Source of the DNA: Zarea fungicola
Lineage: Eukaryota > Ascomycota > Sordariomycetes > Hypocreales > Cordycipitaceae
Assembly (NCBI GenBank): GCA_900169235.1
Contig: FWCC01000017.1
Span: forward strand, 124,001 to 188,000
Reading direction: 5' to 3'
DNA length: 64,000 bases
Shown here: positions 11,526 to 22,600 of the stretch, piece after piece
Layout of the letters: the number at the start of each line of letters is the position of its first letter
Position numbering within the stretch: the first letter of the stretch is position 1
Position numbers and translations under genes: made by a program
Notes under the pieces: model-generated
Told to the model about the DNA's origin: nothing
Database searches by the model: none
Seen by the model: only the letters and a program-made list of their open reading frames with translations

Positions 11526-13390
11526 TCAAAATAGCCAATTGATGAACCTGACCCACCTGGGCGAGTTTCCCTTTTCGGCCTTCTCCTTGGCAAGAAACTC
11601 TGCCTCCTCGTCATCAATGGCTTGCTTGCCGCTGTGCAAATCAGCATTCAAGGCGCTCACGGGCTGGTGACCAAACACAATCTTGTGGCCGATATACATG
11701 GCAAAATACAGCGGGATTCCTAGATATCCTGTGATAAAGGTCTTGTAATCGAAGCTGCCGTACGAGCCTCCCGCCACCCTGCTGTTTATGAATACGGAAA
11801 AGTTTTTGAATATGGCGATGAAGATGCAGACGCCTAGGCCAAACCACGATCCGTAGTCACCAAACGCCGCGACGTACACGAGACTGGAGTCGGCGATGCC
11901 CTGCGCGCGACGTGCGCGGCGGAAGCACAGGTGTGCAATAAAGATGGAGATCCAAGTCATGATGCCGAATACAGTAACGAGGTTGACAAAGTATTTGAAA
12001 ATGGTCACGGAGCTCTGAGAGACATTGAGGAAGGCGAGGAGCGCAAACGCAGCCGACAGGCCCAGCGAATACACGGGCACGCCGCGCGAGTCGGTGCGCG
12101 CGAGTCGGTGCGCGCGAGAATTCGAAACGCACTCCCCTCCACGGCAAGACCGTAGATTGTGCGGGAGGCAATGTAGAGGTCCGAGTTGGCGGCGGAAAAG
12201 ACAAAGAGCAGCAGGCATCCGTTCAGAATCGCCGGCAGGGTCTTGATGCCCGTGCTTTGGATCGCGACGATGAAGGGCGACGCCGACGCGTTTGTTGCAA
12301 TGGCATTGGCCTTTCGGAGCGCGGCGGAGTTGTAGGGGATGTTCATGCCAAGAAGCAAGACGCCAAAGACGTAGAAGAAGACGATGCGGAAAAATGTGAG
12401 CTTGATGGCCTTGGGGATGTTTCGTCGCGGATTCTCGGCCTCTCCCACGGTGACACCGACCAATTCGGTTCCAAGGAAAGCAAATGTCGATGTCGTCAGG
12501 CAGGAGACGATGCTGAGAAATCTACCAGTATCCCCATCTAGTAAAAGTCAGCCCATCATCGCAGGGTAGTGGATAAAAAGTGGTATCGCTTGAAAACGAC
12601 AAACAAACGGACCTTTGATATAGGTGTGGAAGGCGCCAGGGTTCGACCAGTATCGAAAGCCCTTGCGGTCGTGGTCCGGGCCTCCTCCGAGTGTGAGGAT
12701 CACAAGAAGAAGTAGCAGACCGACGACTACAACAATCTTGAAGCTGGATAGCCAGAACTCGAACTCGCCGAATAAACGGACGCCAAAGTAATTTATGGCA
12801 ACAATGGCAACCAGAAAAATGGCAATGAATACTCCTGGATTGATCTTCTCCGGGGGAACCCAATACTGTATTACCAGCGCCGCAGCAGTCACTTGGTTTG
12901 GCGACAGGATAATGTATTTGAACCAATAACTATTTTGCATTGTGTTAGCCAGCAACTATTCACTGTTTTCAACGTCTCGCCGGGCTGTTTCGTACGTGTA
13001 ACCAAGCGCGAACCCCATCGCCGGGTCGACAAATCGTGCCGCATGGCCTTGGAAGCCGCTCGGAATAGGCAGCCAGGCGGCCATTTCGCCCAATGCGCAC
13101 ATCATCAGGTATACGACAAACCCTACCAGGGAATATGTGAGTAGGACAGCGCCAGGCCCGCCGCGCTCGAGCGCTGTTCCTGTACCAATCAGCAGACCCG
13201 TGCCGAGAGCGCCGCCGATTGCTATCATGGAAAGGTGACGGGCAGCAAGGCGGCGGTGTAGACGCTCAGATTCGGCAACATTGTTGCCGCTGACCGAGTC
13301 CTCCTCAGGACCAACAGACGTCTCTTTTGGGGCATGGGGAATAAAAGAGAGAGGGGGGGAAGAAGAAGAATGACTGTCTGAGGCGAGCAT
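11526..13390 (-). pseudogene. AAT-family amino acid permease, frameshifted by a 14-bp tandem duplication
   Basis: Exons 13390..12996, 12929..12613 and 12537..11526 (introns of 66 and 75 nt) encode a fungal amino acid permease. Seen: the family signature after a cytosolic N-terminus (HLSMIAIGGALGTGLLIGTG), then YWFKYIILSPNQVTAAALVI, the ELVGVTVGEAENPRRNIPKA region and about 12 hydrophobic segments. The third exon changes frame near 12083-12118, where a 14-bp unit is repeated in tandem. Read as given, translation leaves the permease frame after LARTDSR and stops at 12005. Omitting one unit would give 569 residues, the normal family size, with the rest of the frame intact. The ATG at 13390 is preferred over an in-frame ATG at 13477 because a TATATAAA (13490-13497) lies just upstream. 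The gene may be a recent pseudogene, a segregating allele or an assembly error. Substrate unknown. It sits next to a regulator and a CoA-transferase that share promoter motifs with it. Confidence 0.8.
12083..12118. repeat. 14-bp tandem repeat (2.6 copies) inside the permease
   Basis: Period 14, unit CGCGCGAGTCGGTG on the + strand. It matches perfectly from 12083 to 12118 and breaks on both sides. Since 14 is not a multiple of three, one extra unit shifts the permease frame. The short GC-rich repeat is typical of replication slippage. Confidence 0.95.
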
Positions 13391-13489
13391 TGTAACGATG
13401 AGACAGATAATATCAAGTATTAGAAAAAACTGTGACTGACAGTCACCTTCTTGTTTCCTTCCCTTGGCTCGATTCATGGCACATCCCGT

Positions 13490-13497
13490 TTTATATA
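13490..13497 (-). promoter_or_regulatory. TATA box of the permease
   Basis: TATATAAA on the minus strand, 100 nt before the chosen ATG at 13390. A start site about 30 nt downstream would exclude the upstream in-frame ATG at 13477. Confidence 0.5.
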
Positions 13498-13680
13498 GTA
13501 ATATCTTCGTATCATGTCGCAGATACCTTGAACCCCACACTCACCAACTACCCCGGAAATCCGGGGTCGCGATATTTCAGCTGTTATCTAGCGTGTTTTT
13601 TCCATACCATACAAGCAGATGATGAAGTGATTAGGCTGGCGGAGAGCACGGGCATCAGCAGGATGCTGAAGCTCTTAGTA

Positions 13681-13694
13681 TCGGCAGAAGCCGA
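13681..13694. promoter_or_regulatory. Perfect TCGG-N6-CCGA site upstream of the permease
   Basis: TCGGCAGAAGCCGA is an inverted CGG pair with a 6-bp spacer, the form bound by Zn2Cys6 dimers such as yeast Ppr1 and Aspergillus UaY. It lies 290 bp upstream of the permease ATG. The likely binder is the adjacent Zn2Cys6 protein (inference). Confidence 0.6.
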
Positions 13695-13721
13695 CTCTCG
13701 TCCAGAGGCGGGGTGTTATCT

Positions 13722-13787
13722 TCGGGAGAAGCCTGGTTTGCAGCAACACCAGCATTGTAAAACGCCACTATTATCGGAAGAAGCCTG
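13722..13787. promoter_or_regulatory. Two further TCGGNAGAAGCC copies upstream of the permease
   Basis: TCGGGAGAAGCCTG at 13722-13735 and TCGGAAGAAGCCTG at 13774-13787. Both keep the left CGG half-site and the AGAAGCC core, but the last two bases differ from the perfect inverted repeat. Confidence 0.5.
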
Positions 13788-14007
13788 GTGAATTCTAATC
13801 TGTGAATACAATTGCGGCTTGTTTGGCTATCATGTGTAAGCACTTAAGGGAAGCAAGTTTGCACTGACAATACATCCTGGTGGCTAAAACGAGGCGTCTT
13901 CATTAGTTGTCCCGGTAAATGAGGCACTGTGGCCAACGAAGATAGAGAAAGGTCAAATAAGCCACTATTCCGAAAGCGGCCAGCCATTTTCTGTTCTTGG
14001 GATACCT

Positions 14008-16467
14008 TTAATCTACAGCTGAGCTTCTAAGAAAGCCGCGGTTACTAAATTCTGTGAGAAGTAACTCTACAGCCATGCTCATGCCAGATTGTGCGATTTG
14101 AATGATCCAATCATGCATCAGCCCGGGTTCTGCCTCGGTATCCTGGGTATCCTCAATGTCACCAGCAGAGGCATCACCATCCTCAGACCACCCCTTGAAG
14201 TCCTTGTTACATACGACATTGACAGTTCTGTTGGCCAGCACATCAAAAAAGTCTCGGTGAGGTGCAGCCGCCTTCCAGCGCTCCGCCATCAGAGACAGAA
14301 CTACTGTACAAGAAGTACATGTTCTGTAAACATCATGGTAGCTGATATCACGGCGAGTTTCCGGCGAAGACCACAGGCAGAAGATATATGTAAGCCCCGC
14401 AAAGAATAAAATGTGCAGAGAACCCCATGAACAGGAGGAAGCGTTGGCGATAAAAATGCGGCGGTACAGCTCACAAATCTTCTGAGAGGCCCCGAAACAT
14501 TCACGGTAGCTTACCGCGGAGTTTGCCCTTGATATACCAGGGCTCTGCTTGCGAATTATTTGTGGACAGTACAGGAGAAGAATAGAATGGCTGAAGGCAA
14601 GCTGGAACCAATCCCGAGAGCCAAATACCGATAGCCTCGTCGAGGAAGATTGGGATGGACTTGGGATAGATGCGTACCACTCATCCAACTCCGCCCGGAA
14701 AAACGGTATGAGGGAAGAGTCGCTGACTGTGTTCGGCGAAATCGAGTAGTATGTGTAGTAGATTTTCGACCATATACGACGTAGGCGAAATGTGTGAATT
14801 GCTACGGACATGACTGTTGTCGGCTCGCTTGGATCTATCCGCGGCTGGTCATATATCATGGTAGAAGTAATGAGATGGTCATCTATATCGAGAGGGAACT
14901 ACGACGTTTGTTGAGTCAGTAGCGATGCTCTCTCGTTCAGTCGTGCACAGTTATCGTCATTCCTGCCTAGTTAACAGAGATGAAACTCACCTCGACGTCT
15001 ATATCCTCATCTCGCACTCCGAATGGCCTGCCTAGAGTTACTGCTGCAGCTCTGTCCAGGTTATAAGAACACCAGAATACTCTTTTTTGAAGTTCCAACT
15101 GCAATGGATCCTCTTCATGATAGAAACCCCGATTTTTTCGATGGTAACCAAGTTCAAGACATTGCCGTAATGCAAGACCAGAAAGACTCCTAAAGCTTGG
15201 ATTAGTTATTAGTGCTGTGAAATATGTTGGTGCTCTCACCAAATCGAAACACCGACGGGCGAATACAGCGAATACAGTGCGTAACATAATATAGCCTGGA
15301 TCGATTCAACGTTGTTTTGCTGAATGACGTAGTCCTGATATTGTTGAGCAGCAGCATGAAAACCCTATATTTGTTAGCTCAAAGTAGATGCCTGATTCGA
15401 GTGAGGGAGTGGTACTCTTGCTGATCCTTCGCCGTTGTATTGCAGTACTAATGAACTTATAGCATAAACCTAAACTTGTGAGCCAAAGCCTCTTCCTTCT
15501 AGGACGCTCTATGTTGACAGGCTTACCATATTGAGAAAATACAACATAACAGGATCCCTACTCTCCGCACCGTCTGATGCATTAGATTGGAGCACTGCCT
15601 TCTGCCACCCAACAACGGTGTCTTTGTGGAGGATAGGGTACTGTGGGTGTACCTCGTCAAAATACGCCCTCATCAATACGTCCCCTACGCCAGCGCTGGG
15701 GAGTGGGCAAGGGACAGCTTGTAGTTGTCCAATTAGTAGTGGATCAGATATGCCCCCCATCGAAATGCCAGGTCCCTGAAGCTGGACACGCTGCAACGAA
15801 GACGTAACAAGAACTGACGATGGCTCGAGGTAGCGGGGACGATCACTAGCAGGATTCGAGGGCGTGTTTGCAGGGCTGTGCATGAGGCTGTGGCTGTTTT
15901 CCGTATCATTCAGCCTCCCCACATTCTCGTTATGGCATGCCGACTGCCGCGGCACAGCGGTTGCTACTGCTGCAGTTTCTGCGGTGTCGGGAAGCCCTGA
16001 GACGTGCATAGTAAGTTCCGAATGATGTTGCTGTGGATGGACCTGCGAGGCCCCTGCATGAATGTCTCGGACCATGTTCTCTAATGCTGCCACACGTTCC
16101 TCGAGTAGCTGCTGATATGCTCGAGGCTGCTGCTGCTTGGTGACGGGGTCCTCCACCATGCATTCTATATCGGATGGTGTTGTTAGTAAAATCAGAAGTA
16201 GAGACACTTATCAGCTCTGGTAAATTTGGTTCGCCGAGCCAATACTTGACGTACCGCGTTTCGCTCGGAGACACTGTCCGCATGAAGGGCTTTGCCCATC
16301 ACACTTAAACCATGATTAAGCGTCAACATGGGCAATCTAATGACGTTTAGAAGCAGAGCGCACAACAATACCTTTTGTTTCCGCCGTTTACACGTCATGC
16401 AGGCAACCATTGTCCGCTCACGTCTCCGGTTACCTCGCATGTTTGCATTAGACTCAGCGTTTGGCAT
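14008..16467 (-). CDS. Zn(II)2Cys6 transcription factor with fungal-specific regulatory domain
   Basis: Seven exons: 16467..16372, 16303..16255, 16164..15527, 15469..15416, 15364..15240, 15189..14991 and 14898..14008, giving 683 residues. The Zn cluster is complete, C23-x2-C26-x6-C33-x6-C40-x2-C43-x6-C50, and is spread over three exons. A linker follows, then a heptad-like segment YQQLLEERVAALENMV that suggests dimerisation. The middle region (LSGLALRQCLELGYHRKN, then LQKRVFWCSYNLDRAAAVTLGRPFG) is the fungal_trans domain (PF04082). The frame opens upstream at a TTG; the first ATG is at 16467. The gene lies between the permease and the CoA-transferase, divergent from the latter. CGG-N6-CCG-type sites occur in both promoter regions, so it is the obvious candidate regulator of the group, probably including itself. 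Target pathway unknown. Confidence 0.88.
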
Positions 16468-16536
16468 AACTGATCCAGTGGCTGCACCTAGCAATGAACT
16501 GTTCCAACAGCAGCAGCGTCAAAAAAATTGGAGATG

Positions 16537-16550
16537 TCGGAAGAAGCCGT
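16537..16550. promoter_or_regulatory. TCGG-N6-CCGT site
   Basis: TCGGAAGAAGCCGT keeps CGG-N6-CCG and has one mismatch to the perfect TCGG-N6-CCGA. It lies 70 bp upstream of the regulator's ATG, suggesting autoregulation. Confidence 0.5.
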
Positions 16551-16788
16551 CTGAGCCGACTTATAGAGGTTGAACATTTGGAAGTATGATGTGGAGATTG
16601 AAAAGGACGAGATAGGAGCGGAATCAGACCAGGACTTGGACTGAATCATTACGGCAATAGTGGGACTGACAATTCGGTAATTTTAGGCCGACGCCATACT
16701 GCAGCTGGCGTTACTTCTGGGATGAGAAACTCTGTTTCTTCGTGGTGGCGTGGGTTGAGACAGACTTAGCTGCCGCCTCAGCAAAAGT

Positions 16789-16802
16789 TCGGAAGAAGGC
16801 GT
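16789..16802. promoter_or_regulatory. Degenerate motif copy
   Basis: TCGGAAGAAGGCGT has the same left half-site and core as the other copies, with G in place of C in the right half-site. It is the weakest of the six. Confidence 0.35.
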
Positions 16803-16831
16803 TAGCGCCAACCGTTTGTAAAGCCCTGCTA

Positions 16832-16845
16832 TCGGGAGAAGCCGA
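16832..16845. promoter_or_regulatory. Perfect TCGG-N6-CCGA site upstream of the CoA-transferase
   Basis: TCGGGAGAAGCCGA has both half-sites intact and lies 170 bp upstream of the CoA-transferase ATG. Its AGAAG core is the same as that of the site at 13681. Confidence 0.6.
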
Positions 16846-16874
16846 CATGGGCGGCATAAAACTTATCTCCACGA

Positions 16875-16890
16875 ATTAATACGTATTAAT
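16875..16890. promoter_or_regulatory. 16-bp perfect palindrome
   Basis: ATTAATACGTATTAAT lies between the divergent genes, 125 bp before the CoA-transferase ATG. It may be an AT-rich promoter element or a binding site; no factor is identified. Confidence 0.35.
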
Positions 16891-16939
16891 ATATCCTTGC
16901 GCACTGTATCCTGAATACTGGAATTAAAGGGCTCCATAG

Positions 16940-16945
16940 TATATA
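16940..16945 (+). promoter_or_regulatory. TATA box of the CoA-transferase
   Basis: TATATA 70 bp upstream of the ATG at 17015, in the right place for a core promoter. Confidence 0.4.
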
Positions 16946-17014
16946 GGAAACAGGTTTCCCACTTTAGGCCGCCATCGTAATCCCGTTATCGTAGCTCTGT
17001 TACAACTGATAATC

Positions 17015-18911
17015 ATGGACTGCAACGGAGACGCCTCAGCCTCTGGCAGAGAGACATACTCCACCCTGGCATCCTCACAAGAGGTATTTCGAAATCTTCT
17101 CAATGATCCTGCACTGCCGTTACCGCAATGTGTTAGGGCTTTGTACGATTCGGTTGCGCTACAGGCAGAAGGACGTGGCGAGGTGACGATTCCCTCGCCC
17201 TGGCGGGAGACTGAAGCCATCAGTGCCCTGAAGGCTCTTGAAGCGGCACTTGCGATTAGTCTAGGTGAAATCAGATATGGTATTAAGCAGACCGCTGAGA
17301 TTGACATCGATCATGCAACTGTCTTTCTATTCATGGCCTATCTATCTACAATTGATGGCCACTCTAAATTTGAGCCGGAAGCGATTTCAAGGCTACCAAG
17401 TAAGTTCAATGCGCGATAAATTAAATACAAATGAGTTGGATTGCTTACGCAGATTCCCATCCTAGAGACCGATCTATATCGCGCCATGTCGAACCAATAT
17501 CGAAGACTTTCTGCAAATGTAAATAATACTCTGACTGATTAGTCACGGCCAATGGATAATTTAAAACTAACAGCTGCCGTAGATGTATAAGACGAGCGAA
17601 GACGGGGTGTATTACCACCTTCATGGCGGACTCGAAGCGACTCCTATACTTGAAATGATTGGCCTGCCCGGATACCAGGACGATCTGACGGACTATAATG
17701 CCATCTGCCAAATCATCCAGAAGCAGACCATGAAGTTTACCCCTAATGAGCTAGATGCAGGAACTGCGGCCAGGCGACAGGCTGGAACTATTGTTCATAC
17801 GCAAGAACAGTATCTAGCTACCGGCCAAGGGAAAGTCATGTCGCAAAAGCCGCTCTTTGAGATGAAGCAGCTAGAGTCGTCCTCGCCACCCGCACCGTTC
17901 ACCCAAACTGGCACCACATCCACATCTAAGCCGCAGCTTCTGACGGGAATCAAGGTCCTCGATCTGACGCGCGTCATTGCCGGCCCAATCATCTCGCGCA
18001 CGCTCGCCGAGTACGGCGCCACCGTCCTGAAAATCACAAGTCCGGACCTGCCCGATGTGCCCTACTACCAAGTCGATGGCAACTTTGGAAAGAAGACGGC
18101 TCCTCTAGACCTGCGATGTGCGGCAGACCGTGTGGTGTTTGAAGCGCTCTTGGATGACGGCGTGGATGTCATCATCGACGGGTATCGCACCGGTTCCCTG
18201 GAGAGCCTCGGCTACGGCGTGGAGAGCTTAACGAAGCGCTTTGCCGGGCGCGGCAAGGGCTTCATCTACGTAGCCGAGAACTGTTTCGGGTTCGACGGTC
18301 CGCTGACGCAGCGCACCGGGTGGCAGCCGGTCGCCGATGCGGCCTGTGGCATGGCCTGGGGTCAAGGGCTGGCCATGGGGCTCAATGAGCCAGTCTTGCC
18401 GCCTTTTCCTATGAGTGATTACGGGTATGGCATTTTCTCTCTCTCTCTTCATGTGATGAAAAGATTCTATCGACTAATCTGACACGGTTTTAAATATAAT
18501 AATAGAACTGGTGAGCTTGGGGCAATTGCCACGCTCAACGCCCTCCATCATCGGGCGACTCGGGGCGGCTCGTACTATACAACGGTTTCGCTCACGCAGT
18601 ACAACCTTTGGGTTATGTCTCTCAAGCCATACCCGGGGGCTATCTGGTCCGCTGTACGTGACGCGCAGGACGACGCCGTGAAAGAGCTGGGTCACCTTGC
18701 CAATGTTGACCAGGTGGCGAGAGCAACACTGGCCAGCATGAAACGCCTGCATCCACGTCTTTTTACTGACCGATTCATGGTAGAGATGCATGCTGAAGGA
18801 TTCGGAGGCATGGTAAAGACCTGTAAGCCTGTTGTGAAATTGAGCGGGACACTGAACCAATGGATGCGGCCGACTAGACCAAATGGCTGGGAGCAACCAT
18901 TGTGGTATTAA
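17015..18911 (+). CDS. CoA-transferase family III (CaiB/BaiF) protein
   Basis: Four exons, 17015..17399, 17466..17518, 17583..18424 and 18506..18911, give 561 residues. The first acceptor is taken after CCTAG (17465), which joins the frames as LPK-TDLYRAMSNQYRRLSAN. The N-terminal third is the extra region found in fungal members; the block TDLYRAMSNQYRRLSAN then YYHLHGGLEATPILEMIG is typical. The CaiB core starts near residue 267 with TGIKVLDLTRVIAGPIISRT, with the VIIDGYRTG and MSDYGTGELGAIATLNALHHR blocks later. The C-terminus (WMRPTRPNGWEQPLWY) looks complete. The family moves CoA between carboxylic acids or racemises 2-methylacyl-CoA; carnitine dehydratase is a common but weak annotation. 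The permease and regulator next door suggest uptake and catabolism of an amino acid or a carnitine-like acid (inference). Confidence 0.88.
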
Positions 18912-19628
18912 TTAGCAGTCTCCGACTGGGAGAGCATCCTGGAGCAGGTATACAAAAGTACTTTAAACAATATTAAACAAAACACTTTTTCAACTCTATG
19001 GAACAGGATGTTTAGTGCTATGTAGTGACCAAACCTTGATGGGATTTGGCCGTCCAAATACTCTCCCTATACACGGGAATACGTTACACAATGTACCATC
19101 TCTTGTTGCCTCGTTTAGCAACCTGAAGCATCCGGGGCCTTCCAAACTCCTCCCTATGCCATGTCATAGCTTCTGTTAAACAGGAAATAGGTCTTACTGA
19201 CATGGAATGTCCGTATCTTCGCATAAGTGTAGGTAGACAACCGCCACACGCGTCTCACACAACTCATAACCAAAAGTCATCATCAAAATTTGTTAAATTC
19301 TGGCAAATTCTACAACTTCTATCAACAGTTTCCAGTCCAGACTTCTTGGAAGTCTTCACTCCTCTAAAATCTAAAATATCAACCAGAAATTGAACTGAAA
19401 GAAGGCAGAATGGGGTTCCTTTCGTGTCCTGAAGTTAACCCATTTTCTCTTCTCTTTGGTACCGCCAACGCCAGTCATAGCTTCATTTCAATTTCATCTC
19501 CAAAAGAGAGAAAATAGACAACAGACGCTAACATGCATGCTTGTCCAACGACACCTCCTGGGTATCTTTCTGGATTTCTCTCTAGACCCATTTGTGAACA
19601 AGAAGTAAAAACCATTTCGTCATTTGTC
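18912..19628. other. Convergent 3' flanks
   Basis: 717 bp between the CoA-transferase and the tandem-zinc regulator, with no supportable coding sequence. It is AT-rich near 18950-19000. Confidence 0.6.
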
Positions 19629-22600
19629 TCATCGCCCACCCGAGTATGGGTAATTTGACGGGTCCGCATGCCCATTTACGTACTCGCTTGCATAGCCATT
19701 CGCTTGCCGCTGCTGGCGGCGCATGTACGTGGAGACCTCTTTGTCGGTATAGTAACGACGCTCAGAAGCCGCTTGCAAGTCTTGGTGATAATTAGAGGTC
19801 GATTGCACGTCTTGATGAAGAACCTCGTTCATATCCTTTGAAAAGCGCGAGAGTGGAGAGTGTTCGAATGAGTTGTCTCCATCATATAGCCCGAGTGCTG
19901 TCTCCGGTTCCAGAGGTGCAATTCGTGCTTGCTCAAGGAACAGCGGTACACCTGGTGGTCCATGCTCAACCTCAAAGCCCAGGTTCAACGCACCATGTTG
20001 AGAGCCATCCTCGCCTGGCGATGCCCTGCTGGCACCCCACATCGCGTTGACTGACTGGTCTGTGCTGCCGAGAAGAGAGCCTCCAGATTGGCCAGAGACC
20101 ATGCTTTGCCTCGTGGCTTCAACTAGCGCTGCGCTGGGCGTCTCATTGATCTTGCCCGTCCTATAGTAGTGCTCTAGCATCAACTTGTTCGCGTCGTATG
20201 CTTGCTTCGTGATTCTCGAGATGTGGCTCCATGGTTCCATCACCTTGAACAGGTTCTCAATCATCTCGCGAATATCTGCCTCAGTGACAACTCGAGAGTT
20301 GATGCCCCTCCATGGTGGACTGGTCGTATTGCCCGCAAGGTCATGATACAGGTTGTGGCACATGGCAACTACAAGCACACGAATAGCTTGCGTGCACATG
20401 TGCGTGATGGAATAATCGCCCGTCAGTCGAATCGGCAACAGCGAGGGGTGTTTCTCATACTCCCGCCGCATTACATCACAGAACGTGGCGACACTGATGG
20501 CATGCGCAACAGCTTGCTTCTGCGACTTCAGCACAAATTCACGGGGTAGACGCCGCAACAGGTCTGGTGCGGTACCGTGAACACCAGGTAGGGAAAATCG
20601 ATATAAGTCTACGTGGCTGACACCGATGTGAGAGTGCAGATATATGTAGCCGTTGCGTTGCTCAGTGCCAATAATGTGTTCGACAACTTGGTCATTAAGC
20701 TTGTATTCGGCAGGAAGCGACATGTGAAAGCGTCCTAGCTCATTTTGGAGAGCTCTAATCTCGGCCATGACAGTAGAAGGCTCCGGTCGCGAAACGTTAA
20801 CGTAAGGAAGTGTCAACTTCTTGGCAGCTCTAACCCGTCTGTCAGTACTTATAACCGCCTGCCTTCTTGTATCATGCAGAGCTTACACTTGGATACGATG
20901 ACGCAAATCGCATAGTCGGAGCTGCCAGGCGTGCAGGCCAACATTCTCGAGATGCATAGGGGGGTTGTCGAGCAAACGACCGGCTATCACAGGGCGATCG
21001 TCGCGATAGGCATCCTCAGCACACGGCAATCGAAGCTTCCAGGTGTCGTCACGGTTGGCAAGATACTCGTCGTACCCTCCTGCTAGTAAACGGTCCATGT
21101 AGAAGTTTTGCCAGCATAGACGACGCAAACTCTCCTGTTCTATCCAAGGACGTCCGTTGTAGATGGAGGAGTCCCAGTTAGCCTGTAGACCAATCATGAC
21201 ACGAGAGCCGATACCCAGGCAAGTCCAGACTCTGGCATAGGAGCCAAGAAATAGGTTGAAGAGGGTATTCAGAGTGGTGAGCATGAGTGACTCCTCGGAT
21301 AATCTATCGATGCTTCGGACAAGGAATCCTTCCACTTGGTTGCAGCATCTCTGCCCAAAATCACGGCCGACCTCGCCAGGGTTGGCAAAAATGCAGGTTA
21401 CTGAGCAAATGGCAGCGGCTTTAGCTGGATGCAGTGTCATATCCTATAGAATGTGAGCATGGGCAACGCGACAGGCCAAAGCCAGGAGACCATTTGACTT
21501 TGCCGCCGTACCTGTATCTGACGCCAAATGGTTGGAGGATGTAGAAAGCCTAAGCTTGGCATCCAGTAGAGACAGTACATGTACACCTCAAAGTGTCGTG
21601 AAATAATATCCCTTTTGATCATCAAGTCTCTGAACACAGAAAGAATGAGCAAGCAGGCGTCATAGGAGAGAAAGAGAGGCGGCAGCGTCGCATAACTTAC
21701 TCGGCAGTAAGGGAATTTGGATCCAACAGCATGACATGGTAGCCATGGAGAGCATCGGTGGTCGGACTGGTTGCTGAGCCATCCTCGATGGATGGCATGG
21801 TGCCGGATGTGTCTGTTTGCGTAGAGGATCCTTCGCCAGTGTTGTTGGCGGCATTGTAGCGGACATTGGTGAACTTGCGCTTGGTAGGAGTATACTCGCA
21901 AACGAGATTGCTGGCCTCGCAGCGGCGGCACCGTGGCAAATCGCCCGAACACTTTGTCTTGTGTGAATGGCACTGGCTGCAAGCTCGTTGTGCTCGCTTA
22001 CGCAGAGTACCAGCCTCCGTGTGGCTAGCACTTGGTGTGGTTCTTGCCAAGGCCTCTGTTACTCCTCGGGAGGGTTAGTTTCCGCAATCAAGAACGGGGA
22101 TCTGTCCCGATATACGCGTGCAGCCAATTAATGCGGCGTATGCGGCGTATGCGGCTCGTCGGTGGTAAATGATGCACGACATACCTTGAGCATCGCGCGG
22201 GCCATCGGTGCCCACAAAGCTGCATCCGAGGTCGAGCCGTGCGCAGTTCGTACAAGGCCCTGTAACCGACTTACCGGTGCATTTGACCTATTGCAAAGAA
22301 AGACAGACAGACATCTTGTCAGCAACTGAGGTGCCACATGACTGCCTGCAGCAGAATCTGTTTGAGGGCGGCGTTGGGAGAGGATGCCAATCAACCGTGC
22401 AACTTGAAGGCCGTAGCTGGCTGGGGCTTTCGGCCGGCTGGCGGGTCAAGGAAATGGGCCAAGGAATTGCAGCTCTTACCTTGCGTAACCTGCAGGTGCG
22501 ACAGCAGTCAGTGGCAGATTGGGCCGGCCTGTAGCGTTTGGAGGCTGGCGAAGGTGCCTCTGCCCCTGGCGAGGACTCGTTTGATGACGGTATCCTGCCG

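Larger units (their letters stand above)
13391..14007. other. Permease promoter / regulator 3' flank
   Basis: 617 bp between the permease start and the stop of the Zn2Cys6 gene. It contains three copies of the TCGGNAGAAGCC motif (13681, 13722, 13774) and a TATA box. No gene is supported. Confidence 0.6.
16468..17014. other. Divergent promoter, Zn2Cys6 regulator / CoA-transferase
   Basis: 547 bp shared by two divergent genes. It holds three motif copies (16537, 16789, 16832), a 16-bp palindrome (16875-16890) and TATATA at 16940-16945 on the CoA-transferase side. Confidence 0.7.

Noticed and set aside
13391..13540. N-terminal extension of the permease (in-frame ATG at 13477)
   Set aside because: A TATA box at 13490-13497 is too close to this ATG, and the extension has no permease features.
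16468..16494. Longer start for the Zn2Cys6 regulator at 16494
   Set aside because: The codon there is TTG. The first ATG in frame is at 16467.
21701..22050. Separate single-cluster regulator starting at about 22050
   Set aside because: The apparent start is TTG, with no ATG before the second Zn cluster, while upstream exons splice in phase.
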